64,000 nucleotides of DNA from Prochilodus magdalenae (Eukaryota > Chordata > Actinopteri > Characiformes > Prochilodontidae). The position numbers and the translations under genes were made by a program. The notes beneath the pieces are model-generated. The model did no database searches and was not told the origin of the DNA. It saw only the letters and a list, made by a program, of their open reading frames with translations. The stretch lies in the NCBI GenBank assembly GCA_024036415.1, contig JAMWET010003616.1:67669-131668 (forward strand), written 5' to 3'. Below, piece after piece: positions 38,301 through 46,534 of the stretch; the stretch's first letter is position 1, and every line of letters starts with the position of its first letter.

Positions 38301-41300
38301 AGTGAACTGTGAAAACAAGCCTGTCCACTGTGTGTGCTGTGTCTGACCTCATAGAGAAAGTTATTCATTAACTCTAATGAAGCTATGTGAAAGTGAGGGT
38401 GGAGCAGGTGTGTGTGTGTGTGTGTGGTTGTGAATTTGTGTTATGTGGTTGGTTGGCTGTGTTTGTGTACACGCGTGCCTGTAGTTGTTGTACTATTAAG
38501 TGTACCTAACCAAGGCTCTATCAGAGTCCACACATTTGAAGGTAGTTTGTTTGGGACTTTAAAGAGTTGATTGGGAGAGTTGCTGTATGAGCACTGATAA
38601 TATACGTGCATTAAAACAAGCCTGTGTTGCTGACCCATCGCTTCTCTCTCTCTCTCTGCAGATAGAGCAGGTGAGCCAGTTGTCGTCACTAGTGGAGTCT
38701 CAGCTGCAGTATCACAGACAGGCTGTACAGATACTTGAGGAGCTCTCAGACAAGCTGAAAGACAGGTGCGTGTGCTAACAAACCACAGAAGAAAGTGCCG
38801 CAATAAACTATAAAACGTGCGAGTTAGTGTCTTTCCCCTAGTTGAGCAGTGTCAAACAGTGCTTTAAGCAGTATAAAATCACTGTGATGCACAACCTAGA
38901 GTGACTTATTGCCAGTGACCAGTAACTATGACAGATTACACTATGATGATATTGTCACAGGTTAATAAATGTCTTAACACTTGCTTTATAATTGCATTTG
39001 AACAAATTTTCTGCCAAGCAAAAGCTAGTGTTAGTGTTCGACTATGATTTTCAAACAACATGATACAGAATCCAGTTAATGTGTCAGTTCTGTGCATATC
39101 AAGTATTCAACTTTAGACAATAAACAGTGTTTATCTGGGGTGAGATTCTTGCTTAATGGGCATATTGAGGTAGATACATCAGTTTGATGTTTCTAGCAGG
39201 GTTTTATAATGAATATTAAAAAAATAATAATAATTGTTGAATGAATTGAATTGTTGTTGATCTGTGTCTTTTGTACATGTGACCGTCAATAGGATCAGTG
39301 AAGCCCAGGCTCGTCCACGGAAAGAGTACATCCCCAAACCTAAGCCTGTTTTTGACTTCGGAGAAACCAACGACCAATCGAATGGCGGCTTCACACCTAC
39401 TGCTGCCCCACCCACTCGCAACTCAGGTAATGTCTGAGTGCTTCTTTAAAAATCTCAAGAGTTGTGCTGTACAGTATAATCTAAATGCATTGAGATTAGC
39501 TGTATTTGTGTAGTGTTTTTTGTGTTTATAGTTCTGTATATGTGTCATTGTGTACATAACGTTCTGCCATTTTGTGTTGTCTGTCATTCTGTCCTTCTCT
39601 CTGCCATTCTGTTTTTCTGCTTTCAACATTAGCATTCTATCTACAATTTTTTTTAGGCACACCCCCTTGTATCTGCACTCATTGTACATTTTGTCTGCTA
39701 TAATTACCGTATAGAGGCACTTTGTAGTTCTCCAATTACAAATTAGGTCATGTGTTTCTCTACACACTGTTAATCTCCAGACACAGTGTTCTTCAGTAGT
39801 CAGGACCCCACAGGACCTCCACAGAGCAGGTTTTAATGTGGGTATTGCACATAATTTCATAGGTTCCATGAAATGCAGGAATTTTCTGTACAAATTTGCA
39901 AAGGTATCTTGTGTTGTTTAGCCAACATTTGGACCAGTGTGGAATACAGAATGATTGGCCTAACGTCCACCGTGTACATCTCTCCTTCTAGCTACATTTC
40001 TACAAGCTCACTCTGCTGTTGCAACATCTCTTGCTAACATATAGAGACATGTTTAATAATACAACTTTGCGCACATGGACCTCTGGCTAAAACGTAAATC
40101 TGCATTTTCAGAAGTGGAACAAGAACCAATAGCACAAATAGCAGCATCAGTGATACCAGCGTAAACAACATTAATCCTCAGCATGCATAGACAGGTAGCA
40201 GTAACACTACCGTAGTGAAGCAGCAGTCAAGACAGGTTTCTGGCTTCAACTGCTCGGCCTGTAAATTGTACAGTGCTGCACAGCTTACCAGCTTATGTTA
40301 CAAAACGGCGACTTTAGCCACTCGAATGGAGCTCCTCAGCAGGCGTGAAAAGAAAGTGTGAAGTAGCTTTAACAAAGAATGTGACTGCTAACGCTGCTGA
40401 AATTGCGCAGCTGCAGGGTTACGGCTTCTCAGAACGACCTACTTTACAGCAGAAAATGAACTGACCAGTTCATAATTTGTTCATAAATTCTTGACAAAGG
40501 TGGAAAGAGATGTGAACATTTATTCAGCACACAAAACAGGATTAAAGCTACATTTAAAAATTCACAGTTTAGTAATACATCAGTCTTGTTGTATAACCAG
40601 TCTGATGTCAGAGTACAAGGGAAGGTATGTAGTTAAGCTAGTAATATTAGTAATGTTTACCCGTGTGTGAAGCATTTACATTTTCAACAATGAATTTCAG
40701 GGGGCTATATGGAAAAACAGGGTGAAAGGGGATTATTGGTAAGTGGAGCTGAATAAATAGTGCAAAGAGGGCAGATTCAGGAAGAAGATTCATTTACTGT
40801 GTAATGAAGTAGCCGGTCTGTCTGTCTGTCTGTCTGTTCTATCATTCTGTCTATCTGCTTGCCTATTATTCTGTCTGTCTAGCTGTTTATTTCTTTTATC
40901 TGTTTTTCTTTCTACCTCTTTCTGTCTATCTTTCTGCCATTTTTTTGTCATTCATATCTTTCACCTGCTGTCTGTCAGTCCCTTTATTTCCTTGATCAGT
41001 CCCTGGTCTGTCTGTCTGTCTATTGTTCTGTTTTTTTGTTTTTATTCTGCCTCTCTTTATATCGTGCTATTGTTTTAACTGTTTGTCTGTCTGTCTGTCT
41101 GTCTGTTCATTTGTCTATCTGTCTATTAAAGCAACATCCAAAACTTTGTTCTACGTGGTGTAAAAAGTCAGAATGTCTGAATTTCTGTTATTTGTAGTAT
41201 GTGTCTGTGATTGATCGGAAGGCTTGTGTGCTGAGTGCACTGTATTTCTTTTTTATGCAATATGATATTCCACAGGCCAGTAATGAACTAGCAGGCCATG

Positions 41301-44300
41301 TAGATCTAACTAATGGTGTATTGATTTTGGAAGGTCAGTGCTGATGCTGATATTTTTCTCGGAGTGTTTTTAAAATAAAAGTCTAATGGCCATTCCAGGT
41401 ATAAATGCGTTAGTATGTCATAGAGCTTGAGCAGTGATGGTATTGTGTAGTTGTTCACGGAGGAAAACCCTCTTGCATCCATTCTGTCCTTATTTCTCCC
41501 TCTGATGAGAGATATAGCGAGACACAATGTGCTTTGTGTATGTGGTTGTGGGTCGGTGGCAGGGTGTGATAAGACTGCCTGGCTGTGTTTGTGAGAAAGC
41601 AGGCCAGAAGGGCAGCTGTCAGCTGCTGGCTCTTTCTCCATTTCGTGACCTCTTCTGTGTTCTCCTCCTATGACATCATCATCAGAACCGTATCCCAAGT
41701 TTGGCAAGTCATCACGGAAACCCAGAATAAGTGAGTCCGAGGGCGTGTGTTAGTTCGTGTGTGCGCCTGTGCGTGCGTGCGTTGTGTTTGACAACAAAAA
41801 TCATTAAGAATATATATGAGTAAATGGGAACAATGGGATCTAATCATAGAAGCAGGCTATCTGGTAGAAGCAGTCATTTATTTATAAAAGCGATAGTTCA
41901 TTAAAAATTAAACCTCTACCTCAAAAGTTCAAATGTTATCAGTCAGTCAAGACTGAAGTGACTGAAATTCCCTCTTTTAGTTTTACACTAAAAGCTGATG
42001 TAGCTAACAAGTAATGAAGCCTACATAGTGGAAAGCAAGGCACAGACAACCTTTCTAACCTAAATGCATGCAGATATATTCTGTCACATTTTAATGGACA
42101 GTCGCTCTTTATTCAGTAAATCTAAATTGCAAAACTAATATTTTTTTTTAATAATCTTATAAAAGGAATACATAAATAAGTTATAGCAATTTTTATATGT
42201 TAGATGTCAACAAAACATGCCTCATTGAAACTCCTGTAATTCACTCTGCTTTGCCATGAGCATGCTGGCCAGTGTTCAAGCTGCTTATGCAGGTGTGGGC
42301 ATTCCCATACTGTCTCCTTAGGTAACACCGCTTTATGTCAGTTTACATACTGCTGTCCCATCAGTGTATAATGTGGCTCAAATTTATAGACATATGTGTG
42401 ATTGATGATAAGAGGCTATGTTTATTCATAGAGTAGAACAGCAAAATTTAAATATTTGATTGATCTGTTGTATATCTTAAAGAATCTCAGCACTTCTCCA
42501 TCAGTCTGAAGAATCATTTTATATAGAGTCATATAAAAAGAGGACGCCCCATGAAAACGTTTGTCTATTTAATGTAACATAATGTATCTGATCTTCATTT
42601 TTCAATGTTGATAGATGCAGGTCTTGCCTTGGCAGACTCTGTAGTGTCTAGACTGTGGCATCTTTCACCATTTAACGTGGCCAGGATCCACTTACTACTG
42701 CAGTAAAAGTGGTCAATCACAGACCTGCTGTTTGGCAAGGTGTAAAGAAGGAGGGAATCTTGAAAATGAAGTCACAACTTAAACAGTCCCTCAGGAAATC
42801 CAGAAGTATACATGACTAAAGCTTTAATGGCTTGAGATATCTGTTCACTAGGCTGAACTTAGCTGAAACAACAAAGCTTAAGCAAGCGGACCAGCGCAAA
42901 ACGTGCAGATAGCCAATCAGAATGTAACTGACAGAATCCTGACAGCGTGGCCAGGTTAATACACTGAAGAGACCAGGTTTCTATGTGAGGGTGGAGCATT
43001 TGCAGCTGAAAATATAGGTAATAAAGCTAAGCAATTTCAAATGAAGAAATGCCATTTAAAAATAATTAGTAAAATGTAACTGAGAAAAATGTAGTTGTGT
43101 GGAAACGCATCTTATGGGGATTGTAATGATTATGATTTATTACTGCTTATGCCTAAAATTAGAATCATGTGCACCTCCATCAGCTGCTAATGATTAGAAC
43201 ATTGTTAGAGAGGATTTTGGATGATCCTGTCTTATTTAGACCTCAGACATGTAGTTTGGTTTGCCCTTGACTAATTGAATAATGGCAGTTTATTATCATA
43301 ATTAAACTTATAAATTAATATAAGTTTAGGCTTCTTAAAAATTGTTCAGATTTTCCAGGGACAAAGTTCTGATAACACAGCTGTTGGCATTGTAACCGTG
43401 ACATTATCCAAGAAGTATATAGGACAGACGAAGAGAGGATAGGAAGGGGAGAGGGACATTGAGAGAATGAATGAGTGAATGTGTGTGAAAGAACAAGAGA
43501 GTTTGTGAGCACTGTGTTGCACTGTGTGACTTCCCCAAAAGAGTGGACCCCCGCACTAGGCCTCTCACATCCTGGCCATTGCAGCCTGAATCAGCTGCAA
43601 TGCTGAGTGTCTGTCTCCAGACTAACGCAGTGGAAAACCGGGCTCTGTACTAACTCCAGATATCTAATGGGTTTGAGATTGCGCCTTCTGACTAACACGC
43701 ACTGCGCTTTCTGGTTTGCTCCACAGCTGCTAACTACACACCTTTGATTATGTATCAGTAATGTGGAACTCTTACAAGATGGTACTATTCTTGATTGACA
43801 AAGAGCTGGTGAGGAGAAATGCAGGACACTGACACATTGGGCCATGCTGGAGCAGTGCTTTAGTCCCTGTCCTGGGAGAACCCCTGCACTACACTTTGGG
43901 TCTGACCCCACCCTGGTACCCAATTACATACAAACACAGCAGTGTTAAAAAGTTACCACATCCTCTGAATTACTTAAATGTTCATTTTATATATGTGACA
44001 TATGCATGTCGTTGTTATATTTAGAGCACAGTTAAAATATTTACAATTTACTCTATATATTTAATATTGTACAAAAAGAAAGTTGCACACTTATTGGCCC
44101 ACATTTTGTTAGATTGCATTTAGCTGTGATTACAGCGGGCATTTGCTGCTGCACTGTTTTGACGAACTTGATTTGCATTGATTTTTGACTCACTGTTGTC
44201 TTTTTGGAATATGCTCGAGCCATCAGGGAAGAAAAAAACAACACTGTTGGGATAACCTGGTTATTCAGTACATTCAGGTGGTCGGCTGACTTAGTTTTAT

Positions 44301-46534
44301 GCAAGTCATAGAAGTCTTATATAACATTGCTGAGCTTCAGCCTGACCACCTGAAGCAACCCCAGATTATAGCATTTCCTCCAGAGGTCACCCAGCTGTTT
44401 AGTCCCTTTTCTGTGAGTTTTCGTTGTGTGGAAATGCTCTTACTTTCACTATTGACCATAGGTGTGAGTTCTGTTCTCTGTTTTTTGCTCTCCTGCCTCA
44501 CCGAGGATAATTTTTTTTTTTCTGAGCATGTTTCCTCTGGGATGTCAGTGGTTGTCTACTGTCTGTCAAGATTATAATACACTACAGGAAGTATAAGGGA
44601 CAATATGTGCAAAATAATTGTAATTAATCAATTAGTAATAGGCTACTCAATTAATAGTTTGCTTATGATCCCTAATGCTAATCTTCAAGCACGCAACTTT
44701 TTTTAATAGAGGCATTAGAGACAATTGTATTTTCTATTCCAGTCTTTCTAGATGAACACATTGAACTCCTTCCACTTTACAAAAGGTTTCATTTGGTGTA
44801 GAGGTTTCCCAGGATTGGGACTGAGGAGCACTTTTTTTGTTTGAATGTCACTAGCTCTACAAGCCAGTTGGAATGAGTTGTCGTTTTGTGCCCCAAACAA
44901 CATGTTGCTTTAATAAAGAAAAGAATATTACTGTTCCCCTGGGTGATAATGCACTGTAATTGTTTAAGCTTGTGGCTCATAGAAGAAGAAGTGATTGCTG
45001 CTTGGAAGATTGCAGCTGTGCCTAAATTGGTGTCATAATTGCAAATTATTACAAAAGTGGATTCCAGTCTTGGCCCTGGAGTACCCCTGCTTTCCTTACA
45101 TTTTTGTTTTCCTGTTCTAACACACCTGATCTAACTAATCAGCTAAACAACAAACCCTTTCCGAGTGGGTGTATCAAAGAAGGCATGACCCCAAAAAAGG
45201 GGGCCTCACACAGCTCAGGTGGTGCAAAGTTGTTTTCTTATAGGGACAAATAAAAGCAAGACTTGTATTTGCTATTTAAACCCGGGACTTTAATAAAGAT
45301 AGTACAGAGGTAAATACACTGATCTGATTTATCAGCTCTGCTTACCATATCAGTGTATTTTGTGATTTTACAATTATAGACTGTAGTCCATCAGTGTTTG
45401 CATACTTTGCTACTTTGTTTTTCACTGGCCAGGACTCCTACATGACCACCACAGAGGTGTTATTTAGGTTGTGGATTATTCTTAGCACTGCAGTAACCCA
45501 GACGTGGTGGTGGTGTGTAAGTGTGTGTTGCACTGGCACAAGACATTTCCTCATTTTGCATTTAACCTAAACACTTAATTAAAAATCTGTTTTTCAAACA
45601 AGTTTTCAAGTCACTACAAAGTTTTAAGCCCGTAGGTGGAATCTTATTTTAGTCACACCCCTTCATTTTAGAGCAGTATGTGAGGCTGTATCTCTGTCCC
45701 TCATGGCCACATGGTGAGCAGTTAGGTCCCCTTGTTTTGACATAAATGTGTCTCAAAGTCTGTGACATGCTAGTTGGCCATGCCCCTTGTAAATACTGTT
45801 GTGTACAGTCATAAAAAACCCCTGAAAGAACACACAACTAGCAACCAGACTATTTTGCTGCAGGTTTATTGGTGTTGCTCTTTTAGAACAGTCACTTTCA
45901 GAACAGATTCCCTGCTGTTAAGTAAATCTTTTGTGTCTTCACTGTAAAACATGGTAATTTTATGTGTACACCTGTTCAAAACTGTGCTTGCTAGTCTTGT
46001 ACTGATGAGTATCTGATCAAATTTAGTTAAAATGTGTCTTCCAAACAGTCGCTCTTAAAACTGTGGTAAAGTTTGGGTAGTTTTATGGTTGCTGGTTGTT
46101 TGTGTTAATCATTTGTTTAAATAATAAACTGTATGTAGTCTGTATTTCTGTAAAATGTGTTGGGGTACTCCATGACCAGGATGGAATGATTGTCTTCTCT
46201 CTGGGATAATTCTTCTTCTGAATTTAACAGCCCTCCTAATGCATCAGTTACCGCTGAACTTTTCTCTTTTCAGATTACTTTTTCCAACTGTAACATTTCC
46301 TTTTTTCTTTTTTTTCACATTTTTATTTCCCCTGCAGCCCCGGCGGCGCAGCCATGCTGCAAGGCCCTGTACGACTTTGAGCCAGAGAACGAAGGCGAGC
46401 TGGGCTTCAGGGAGGGTGATGTCATCACTCTGACCAATCAGATCGATGAGAACTGGTACGAGGGCATGCTGCATGGCCAATCAGGATTCTTCCCGCTCAA
46501 CTATGTGGAGGTGGTCGTCCCGCTACCGCACTAA
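7569..46534 (+). CDS. sh3gl1: Endophilin-A2 (SH3GL1), complete gene, ten coding exons
   Basis: Endophilin-A proteins sense and bend membrane at clathrin-coated pits and recruit dynamin and synaptojanin through their SH3 domain, acting in the cytosol at the plasma membrane. Ten exons join in frame to 367 residues, against 368 in human SH3GL1. Residues 1-15 ([15 protein letters not shown]) are the amphipathic H0 helix. The BAR domain runs to about residue 243 and includes [46 protein letters not shown] and [20 protein letters not shown]. Residues 244-307 are a proline-containing linker. The SH3 domain (about 308-367) has [21 protein letters not shown] with Trp342, and [12 protein letters not shown]3GL1 is preferred over SH3GL2/3 because of [26 protein letters not shown] and the EVVVPLP end. 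Which teleost duplicate (a or b) is not resolved. Every junction is GT/AG. The span is mostly intron. Confidence 0.96.
7818..7876. repeat. Short hairpin element with 15-base perfect stem
   Basis: CCCGTTCCACCTTAA at 7818-7832 is the exact reverse complement of 7862-7876, separated by a 29-base loop. It lies 205 bases after exon 1. I believe similar GTTCCACCTTAA-type palindromes are dispersed in other fish genomes, suggesting a tiny MITE; that is from memory and not tested. No coding content. Confidence 0.7.
14400..14745. mobile_element. Second, diverged copy of the 4573-5004 MITE-like family
   Basis: Shares blocks with 4573-5004 in the same order: a GGTTTGGTGTG-like start, a GGACTGTTT...GTCCTGCATGT segment, ATCACCACTACTGTGAA and the ATTCTAAATGCCTTTGTTTA end. 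A run of about 18 T interrupts the right arm near 14654-14673. The left boundary is approximate. Confidence 0.5.
16640..17135. repeat. Purine-rich block with (AT)n core
   Basis: On the + strand the flanks at about 16680-16790 and 16875-17135 are strongly A/G-biased, with many GAGA words. Between them, 16793-16868 is an (AT)n run of about 38 units. The long frames on the minus strand here are low-complexity serine, phenylalanine and leucine with an (IY)n core, and are not genes. Confidence 0.9.
17245..17264 (+). other. Perfect G-quadruplex motif
   Basis: Four runs of four G separated by single T, beginning at 17245. This is an ideal parallel G-quadruplex sequence. It lies in intron 1 about 110 bases after the purine-rich block, on the sense strand, so both DNA and nascent RNA could fold. 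Confidence 0.9.
22017..22035. repeat. (TTA)n microsatellite
   Basis: About six TTA units in intron 1, shortly after a run of about 18 A at 21942-21959. Confidence 0.85.
23130..23262 (+). repeat. Unnamed dispersed repeat, copy 1
   Basis: Matches the reverse complement of 45645-45770. Shared blocks include TGCTCACCATGTG, GACACRTTTATKTCAAAAC and GCTCTAAAATGMAGGGGTGTG. Both copies give a similar peptide pattern (NCSPC...CSKMKGC), most simply explained by DNA-level descent. The family is not recognised. Confidence 0.6.
23291..23628 (+). mobile_element. Fish tRNA-derived SINE, old copy
   Basis: Begins GGTGGCGCGGTGGGTAG, a box A-like segment. A decayed box B (GGATTTGATTTCC) follows near 23338. The body contains GATTGGCGACCCGTTCAGGG and GCTGGGATAGACCTCAGC, and the tail is a run of ATG/ATC triplets. 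This layout and wording match the FR2/HE1-type SINEs common in fish. The box B mismatch suggests it is no longer transcribed by RNA polymerase III. Confidence 0.75.
24091..24600. repeat. Decayed GGTTCTT-type dispersed repeat, copy in intron 1
   Basis: Contains CTTTAAAAACAGTTCTTCC-like and GAACTATGAGTTCTTTATT segments resembling the element at 37390-37725 and fragments near 50610-50760 and 51970-52090. It is probably a non-autonomous DNA transposon. Boundaries are uncertain. Confidence 0.35.
25570..26000. other. GC-richer island in intron 1, function unknown
   Basis: Composition is less AT-rich than its surroundings, with CpGs at 25581-25615 and open frames of 107-109 codons on both strands that overlap each other. 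No acceptor or donor pair or family motif was identified. It lies about 1.0-1.4 kb before exon 2. It could be an enhancer or alternative first exon, but nothing proves this. Confidence 0.2.
26348..26393. repeat. (GTT)n microsatellite, about 15 units
   Basis: A perfect trinucleotide repeat in intron 1, 631 bases before exon 2. Confidence 0.97.
27024..27092 (+). CDS. sh3gl1: sh3gl1 coding exon 2 (residues 16-38)
   Basis: Acceptor CTACAG|ATG and donor AGG|GTAAGG. Encodes [19 protein letters not shown] and flanks, the start of BAR helix 1. It begins and ends in phase 0. The first residue is Met, where human SH3GL1 has Leu; the acceptor position supports it as internal and not a start. Confidence 0.96.
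30134..30849 (-). mobile_element. Internally deleted Tc1-like transposon
   Basis: Flanked by TA on both sides (30132-30133 and 30850-30851), with termini CAGTGG and CCACTG. At 716 bases it is about half the length of a full Tc1 element. On the minus strand the 5' terminal repeat and the N-terminal part of the transposase remain. The left end jumps from about ten bases of terminal repeat straight into transposase sequence, so the catalytic region and most of one inverted repeat are deleted. It is non-autonomous. Confidence 0.85.
30166..30498 (-). pseudogene. Tc1 transposase N-terminal fragment with in-frame stop
   Basis: Starts at ATG (30496-30498 on the complement) with [15 protein letters not shown], the start of the paired-like DNA-binding domain of fish Tc1 transposases. 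It continues [20 protein letters not shown] and [12 protein letters not shown] at 30361-30363 replaces the Trp expected in the RKWKK motif. The frame then continues through [20 protein letters not shown] to a stop near 30166. The DDE catalytic domain is absent, so this cannot make active transposase. Confidence 0.85.
31101..31632 (+). mobile_element. Internally deleted Tc1/mariner-type element, copy 1
   Basis: TA flanks both ends (31099-31100 and 31633-31634). Terminal inverted repeats of about 31 bases carry CAATGAAACTGAAACACCTG, read inward from each end. Between them a short frame near 31289 reads [14 protein letters not shown] and [20 protein letters not shown]. This is the helix-turn-helix start of a Tc1-type transposase, broken by a stop within about 55 codons. 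No catalytic domain is present. A second copy lies at 59392-60034. Confidence 0.85.
31979..32174. mobile_element. hAT-type MITE with 8-base target duplication
   Basis: The ends are CAAGTGTGCCCAA and TTTGGACACCCCTG, which match as inverted repeats of the familiar CAGGGGTGTCCAA type. Flanks CGCTATAG (31971-31978) and CTCTATAG (32175-32182) match at 7 of 8 bases, the duplication length expected for hAT transposases. The 196-base element has no ORF. Its right target duplication ends 57 bases before exon 3. Confidence 0.85.
32240..32312 (+). CDS. sh3gl1: sh3gl1 coding exon 3 (residues 39-62)
   Basis: Acceptor TTTCTGCAG|AAA and donor CCAG|GTAAGG. Encodes [20 protein letters not shown] then QPNP. 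It ends in phase 1 and gives the first base of Ala63. KVDVTSKAV is nearly invariant in endophilin A. Confidence 0.96.
32313..33704 (+). other. sh3gl1: sh3gl1 intron 3 (1.4 kb)
   Basis: Contains the degenerate GAATGTTC-type array at about 32700-33300. The rest, including 33310-33700, is AT-rich and unremarkable. Confidence 0.93.
32700..33300 (+). repeat. Degenerate tandem array with heat-shock-element-like units
   Basis: A theme of roughly TTCTAGAATGTTCTT plus CCCATTCACACTG recurs at irregular 30-60 base spacing. Examples are near 32710, 32870, 32954, 33002, 33090, 33114, 33169 and 33220. At 33002-33014 the sequence TTCTAGAATGTTC is a perfect three-pentamer heat-shock element. Other units differ by one or more bases. 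It is probably an old minisatellite. Confidence 0.6.
33705..33848 (+). CDS. sh3gl1: sh3gl1 coding exon 4 (residues 63-110)
   Basis: Acceptor GTTAG|CA and donor TTTG|GTGTGT. Encodes [31 protein letters not shown] and the rest of BAR helix 1 with the insert loop. It starts and ends in phase 1. GLLGECM separates A2 from A1, which has ALLAEAM. Confidence 0.96.
33849..35395 (+). other. sh3gl1: sh3gl1 intron 4
   Basis: AT-rich. A (GTTT)n run lies at about 34587-34612, followed by a run of eight G. No gene or transposon recognised. Confidence 0.93.
35396..35529 (+). CDS. sh3gl1: sh3gl1 coding exon 5 (residues 111-155)
   Basis: Acceptor GTGTAG|GA, with a weak polypyrimidine tract, and donor CAG|GTGACC. 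Encodes [20 protein letters not shown] and [20 protein letters not shown] helix 2. The [12 protein letters not shown] block is diagnostic for SH3GL1. It starts in phase 1 and ends in phase 0. Confidence 0.96.
35530..35792 (+). other. sh3gl1: sh3gl1 intron 5 (263 bases) with a local duplication
   Basis: The shortest intron. A block beginning ATTAAAATCACTCCAC at 35674 is repeated at 35718, a 44-base period with few changes. The flanking words ATTACTGTCA and CACACTGCA are also repeated. Confidence 0.9.
35793..35951 (+). CDS. sh3gl1: sh3gl1 coding exon 6 (residues 156-208)
   Basis: Acceptor TTCACAG|CAT and donor GAT|GTAAGC. Encodes [20 protein letters not shown] then [20 protein letters not shown]. 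The basic KKKRQ stretch lies on the concave, membrane-facing BAR surface in known structures. Phase 0 at both ends. Confidence 0.97.
35952..38661 (+). other. sh3gl1: sh3gl1 intron 6 (2.7 kb)
   Basis: AT-rich. It holds a (TTTA)n and poly-T stretch at about 36757-36789, T-rich runs near 37141-37161 and 37749-37771, a MITE-like repeat at 37390-37725 and a short (GT)n near 38410-38427. No nested gene. Confidence 0.93.
37390..37725. mobile_element. MITE-like repeat of the GGTTCTT type
   Basis: The left end has CTCTTTAAGATGGTTCTATT. The right end, reversed, gives CATTCTTTAAAAACAAGGTT, a diverged inverted match. The interior contains AACCATGAGTTCT, also seen near 24550 as AACTATGAGTTCT. No ORF. Superfamily unknown. 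Confidence 0.45.
38662..38765 (+). CDS. sh3gl1: sh3gl1 coding exon 7 (residues 209-243)
   Basis: Acceptor CTCTGCAG|ATA after a clear CT-rich tract and donor CAG|GTGCGT. Encodes [20 protein letters not shown] and [14 protein letters not shown], the end of BAR helix 3. It starts in phase 0 and ends in phase 2, completing Arg243 with exon 8. Confidence 0.96.
38766..39292 (+). other. sh3gl1: sh3gl1 intron 7 (527 bases)
   Basis: AT-rich, nothing recognised. Confidence 0.9.
39293..39426 (+). CDS. sh3gl1: sh3gl1 coding exon 8 (residues 244-287), linker
   Basis: Acceptor CAATAG|G and donor CTCAG|GTAATG. Encodes [35 protein letters not shown] and TAAPPTRNS. This is the flexible proline-rich linker between BAR and SH3; the R-P-x-x-EY-x-PKP pattern matches endophilin A. 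It starts in phase 2 and ends in phase 1. Confidence 0.94.
39427..41685 (+). other. sh3gl1: sh3gl1 intron 8 (2.3 kb)
   Basis: Contains a decayed TCTG/TCTA tetranucleotide tract at about 40809-41130 and weaker CTGTCATTCTGT-like repeats at about 39540-39660. The rest is unremarkable. Confidence 0.92.
40809..41130. repeat. Long decayed (TCTG/TCTA)n pyrimidine-rich tract
   Basis: Clean (TCTG)n blocks at both ends (about 40815-40836 and 41084-41105) enclose about 250 bases of interrupted TCTG, TCTA and TTTC words. It looks like one old tetranucleotide array broken up by mutation. Confidence 0.8.
41686..41730 (+). CDS. sh3gl1: sh3gl1 coding exon 9 (45 bases, residues 288-303), probable cassette exon
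   Basis: Acceptor CATCATCAG|AA after a CT-rich tract and a consensus donor ATAA|GTGAGT. It starts and ends in phase 1, so inclusion or skipping keeps the frame. With the flanking split codons it encodes [15 protein letters not shown] followed by Thr, a basic serine-rich insert just before SH3. Human SH3GL1 has a comparable basic serine-rich insert here, and including it gives 367 residues, against 368 in human. Whether it is constitutive or alternative cannot be told from sequence. Confidence 0.8.
   Translation, partial: NRIPSLASHHGNPE
44080..44385 (-). pseudogene. Tc1-like transposase C-terminal remnant
   Basis: Read on the minus strand, it has [15 protein letters not shown] sequence, then [20 protein letters not shown], then [17 protein letters not shown] and a GGPT-like end. 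These correspond in order to the region after the first catalytic Asp of a common fish Tc1 transposase and to its extreme C-terminus. The segment that would hold the downstream catalytic acidic residues is deleted between about 44158 and 44206. No terminal repeats were found nearby. It is inactive. Confidence 0.75.
45058..45180. repeat. Fragment of a common fish dispersed repeat (hAT-MITE type)
   Basis: Contains TTGGCCCTGGAGTACCCCTG and CTAACACACCTGATCTAACT, wording I recognise from abundant non-autonomous repeats in teleost genomes. No partner inverted end was identified, so it is called a fragment. Confidence 0.5.
45645..45770 (-). repeat. Unnamed dispersed repeat, copy 2 (opposite orientation)
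   Basis: The reverse complement aligns with 23130-23262 over about 125 bases, through GAGACACATTTATGTCAAAA, TGCTCACCATGTGG and CTGCTCTAAAATGAAGGGG. See copy 1. Confidence 0.6.
46338..46534 (+). CDS. sh3gl1: sh3gl1 coding exon 10 (residues 304-367), SH3 domain and stop
   Basis: Acceptor CCCTGCAG|CC after a long T-rich tract. Encodes the whole SH3 domain: [47 protein letters not shown] and the C-terminal VVPLPH. The ALYDF, ENWYEG and FFPLNYVE blocks form the proline-binding groove that recruits dynamin and synaptojanin in known endophilins. TAA at 46532-46534. Confidence 0.98.

Larger units (their letters stand above)
41731..46337 (+). other. sh3gl1: sh3gl1 intron 9 (4.6 kb)
   Basis: Holds a Tc1 transposase remnant at 44080-44385, part of an ACCCCTGC-type repeat at 45058-45180 and an unnamed dispersed repeat at 45645-45770. 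The block at 43721-43920 contains CTGGGAGAACCCCTGC and may be another decayed repeat. No extra coding exon is evident. Confidence 0.9.

Noticed and set aside
39423..39893. 156-codon minus-strand frame in intron 8
   Set aside because: It covers a decayed CTGTCATT-type repeat and shows no domain or splice support.
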